The translations under genes were made by a program, and so were the position numbers. Below the pieces are notes generated by a model, which saw nothing but the letters and a program-made list of their open reading frames with translations, had not been told where the DNA came from and made no database searches. Below are positions 12,258-13,026 of a DNA stretch of 13,026 bases, in pieces. Each line of letters starts with the position of its first letter. The first letter of the stretch is position 1. Source of the DNA: Cyanobacteria bacterium K_DeepCast_35m_m2_023 (GTDB taxonomy: Bacteria; Cyanobacteriota; Cyanobacteriia; PCC-6307; Cyanobiaceae); the NCBI GenBank assembly GCA_016882345.1, contig VGQR01000026.1, positions 1-13,026 on the forward strand. The letters are read 5' to 3'.

Positions 12258-13026
12258 TTACACACTGCCTTGCAGTTTTTCCAAGCGTCCATCGCGGCGC
12301 AAGCGGGCCTGCAATTTGAGCCAGCTGATCGAGACCGGCAAACCCAGAACCACGGGCACGGCCGTGAGCGCCGGCCGGGCGCTGGCGGCGAGCAGAGCAG
12401 CCGCAACGGCCAGGGCACCCAGCAGCACCGACTGCCCAGCCAGCTGTTGGCTCAGGGCCAGTCTGCGCAGCAGACGGTCGGTTTCGCCGGCACGGATCTG
12501 CACCTGCAGGTCGCCCTGCTCGATGCGGGCCAGGCTCTCTTCGAGGCGCCGCGGAATGCCGAGGGCGCGGGTGCCCAGGTCGGCCGCCTGGCGGGACAGC
12601 TCGTTGAACAGATCACCGCCGCCGCTTTGACTCATGAGGGGAAGCAGATAGGGCTTGGCGATCGAGACCAGGCTAAAGCCGGGATCAAGACTGCGGCCGA
12701 CCCCCTCGAAGGTGGAGAGGGCCCGCATCACGAAGATCAGTTCTGGCGGCAGCCGAAACGGCTGGCCATAGACCAGGTCATAGAGATCACCCGACAGCTT
12801 GCCCAGCACATCGGCCGAGAAGGGCGGGGTCAGCGCCTCGGTCAACATCACTCGCACCAGCCGCCGCACCGGGCCGGGATCGATCCCGGCGGCGATGACG
12901 CCGGCAGCCTGCAGCTCCACGACCAGGGCGCCGGCATCACGGCTGGCCGCCGCCGTCACCATGCGCCCCAGCCGCGAGCGCAGCCGGCTCGAGAGCTGCC
13001 CCATCATCCCGAAGTCGTAGTAGATG
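12258..13026 (-). CDS. ABC1/UbiB (AarF)-family atypical kinase, C-terminal part (5' end beyond the window)
   Basis: The frame stays open through the right edge and reads IYYDFGMMGQLSSRL at its start, matching the metal-binding DFG motif of ABC1/UbiB kinases, so the gene continues outside. About 256 residues are visible. The remaining kinase C-lobe is followed by a helical region (PFRLPPELIFVMRALSTFEGVGRSLDPGFS, at about 81-110 counted from the MMGQL methionine). A C-terminal membrane hairpin of two hydrophobic stretches follows (SVLLGALAVAAALLAAS and ALTAVPVVLGLPVSISW). This layout is typical of the family; cyanobacteria and plastids have several members, linked to prenyl-quinone metabolism and thylakoid lipids. 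Which paralogue this is cannot be told from this part. It heads the - strand group with the small membrane protein 3 bp downstream. Confidence 0.93.
   Translation of the reverse strand, partial: IYYDFGMMGQLSSRLRSRLGRMVTAAASRDAGALVVELQAAGVIAAGIDPGPVRRLVRVMLTEALTPPFSADVLGKLSGDLYDLVYGQPFRLPPELIFVMRALSTFEGVGRSLDPGFSLVSIAKPYLLPLMSQSGGGDLFNELSRQAADLGTRALGIPRRLEESLARIEQGDLQVQIRAGETDRLLRRLALSQQLAGQSVLLGALAVAAALLAASARPALTAVPVVLGLPVSISWLKLQARLRRDGRLEKLQGSV

Overview
The window is high-GC, gene-dense bacterial DNA and almost certainly comes from a picocyanobacterium of the Synechococcus/Cyanobium type. The evidence is the linked block of enolase, glyoxalase I, a ClpB2-like disaggregase, secE, nusG, rplK and rplA, followed by rplJ and rplL. 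Two further cyanobacterial signs are a Yfr2-type small RNA beside rplL and an amino-acid transporter whose binding protein and permease are fused. No species is assigned.

Layout, left to right. Positions 1-340 hold a possible + strand gene tail, a structured + strand small RNA with its own terminator, and the - strand terminator of rplL. Positions 341-1344 carry rplL and rplJ on the - strand, preceded at about 1490-1560 by a ribosomal protein L10 leader. Positions 1625-3924 hold a head-to-head pair, an ABC ATPase (-) and a fused binding-protein/permease (+), lying between the L10 leader and rplA. A strong two-way hairpin terminator at 3937-3972 separates that pair from the next - strand unit. 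That unit runs from gloA (start 9488) through clpB, secE, nusG and rplK to rplA (end 4028). Enolase (9607-10902, +) diverges from gloA. The right end is a - strand group: the C-terminal part of an ABC1/UbiB-type kinase, a small three-helix membrane protein, and a pentapeptide-repeat membrane protein broken by an apparent frameshift. The last of these runs 46 bp into the 3' end of enolase on the opposite strand.

Functionally the core is translation and protein handling: ribosomal stalk and stalk-base proteins, NusG, the SecE translocon subunit and a Clp/Hsp100 disaggregase, with glyoxalase I heading the same run of genes. The transporter is the accessory part. Its position separates rplKA from rplJL, and rplJL keeps its autoregulatory leader.

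The most interesting points are the Yfr2-like RNA, which carries a perfect 11-nt complement of the Yfr1 core motif; the transporter insertion into the ribosomal-protein cluster, with only about 29 bp between the divergent start codons; the frameshifted pentapeptide gene; and the acidic N-terminal extension of NusG. No CRISPR array, insertion sequence, tRNA or rRNA was seen.
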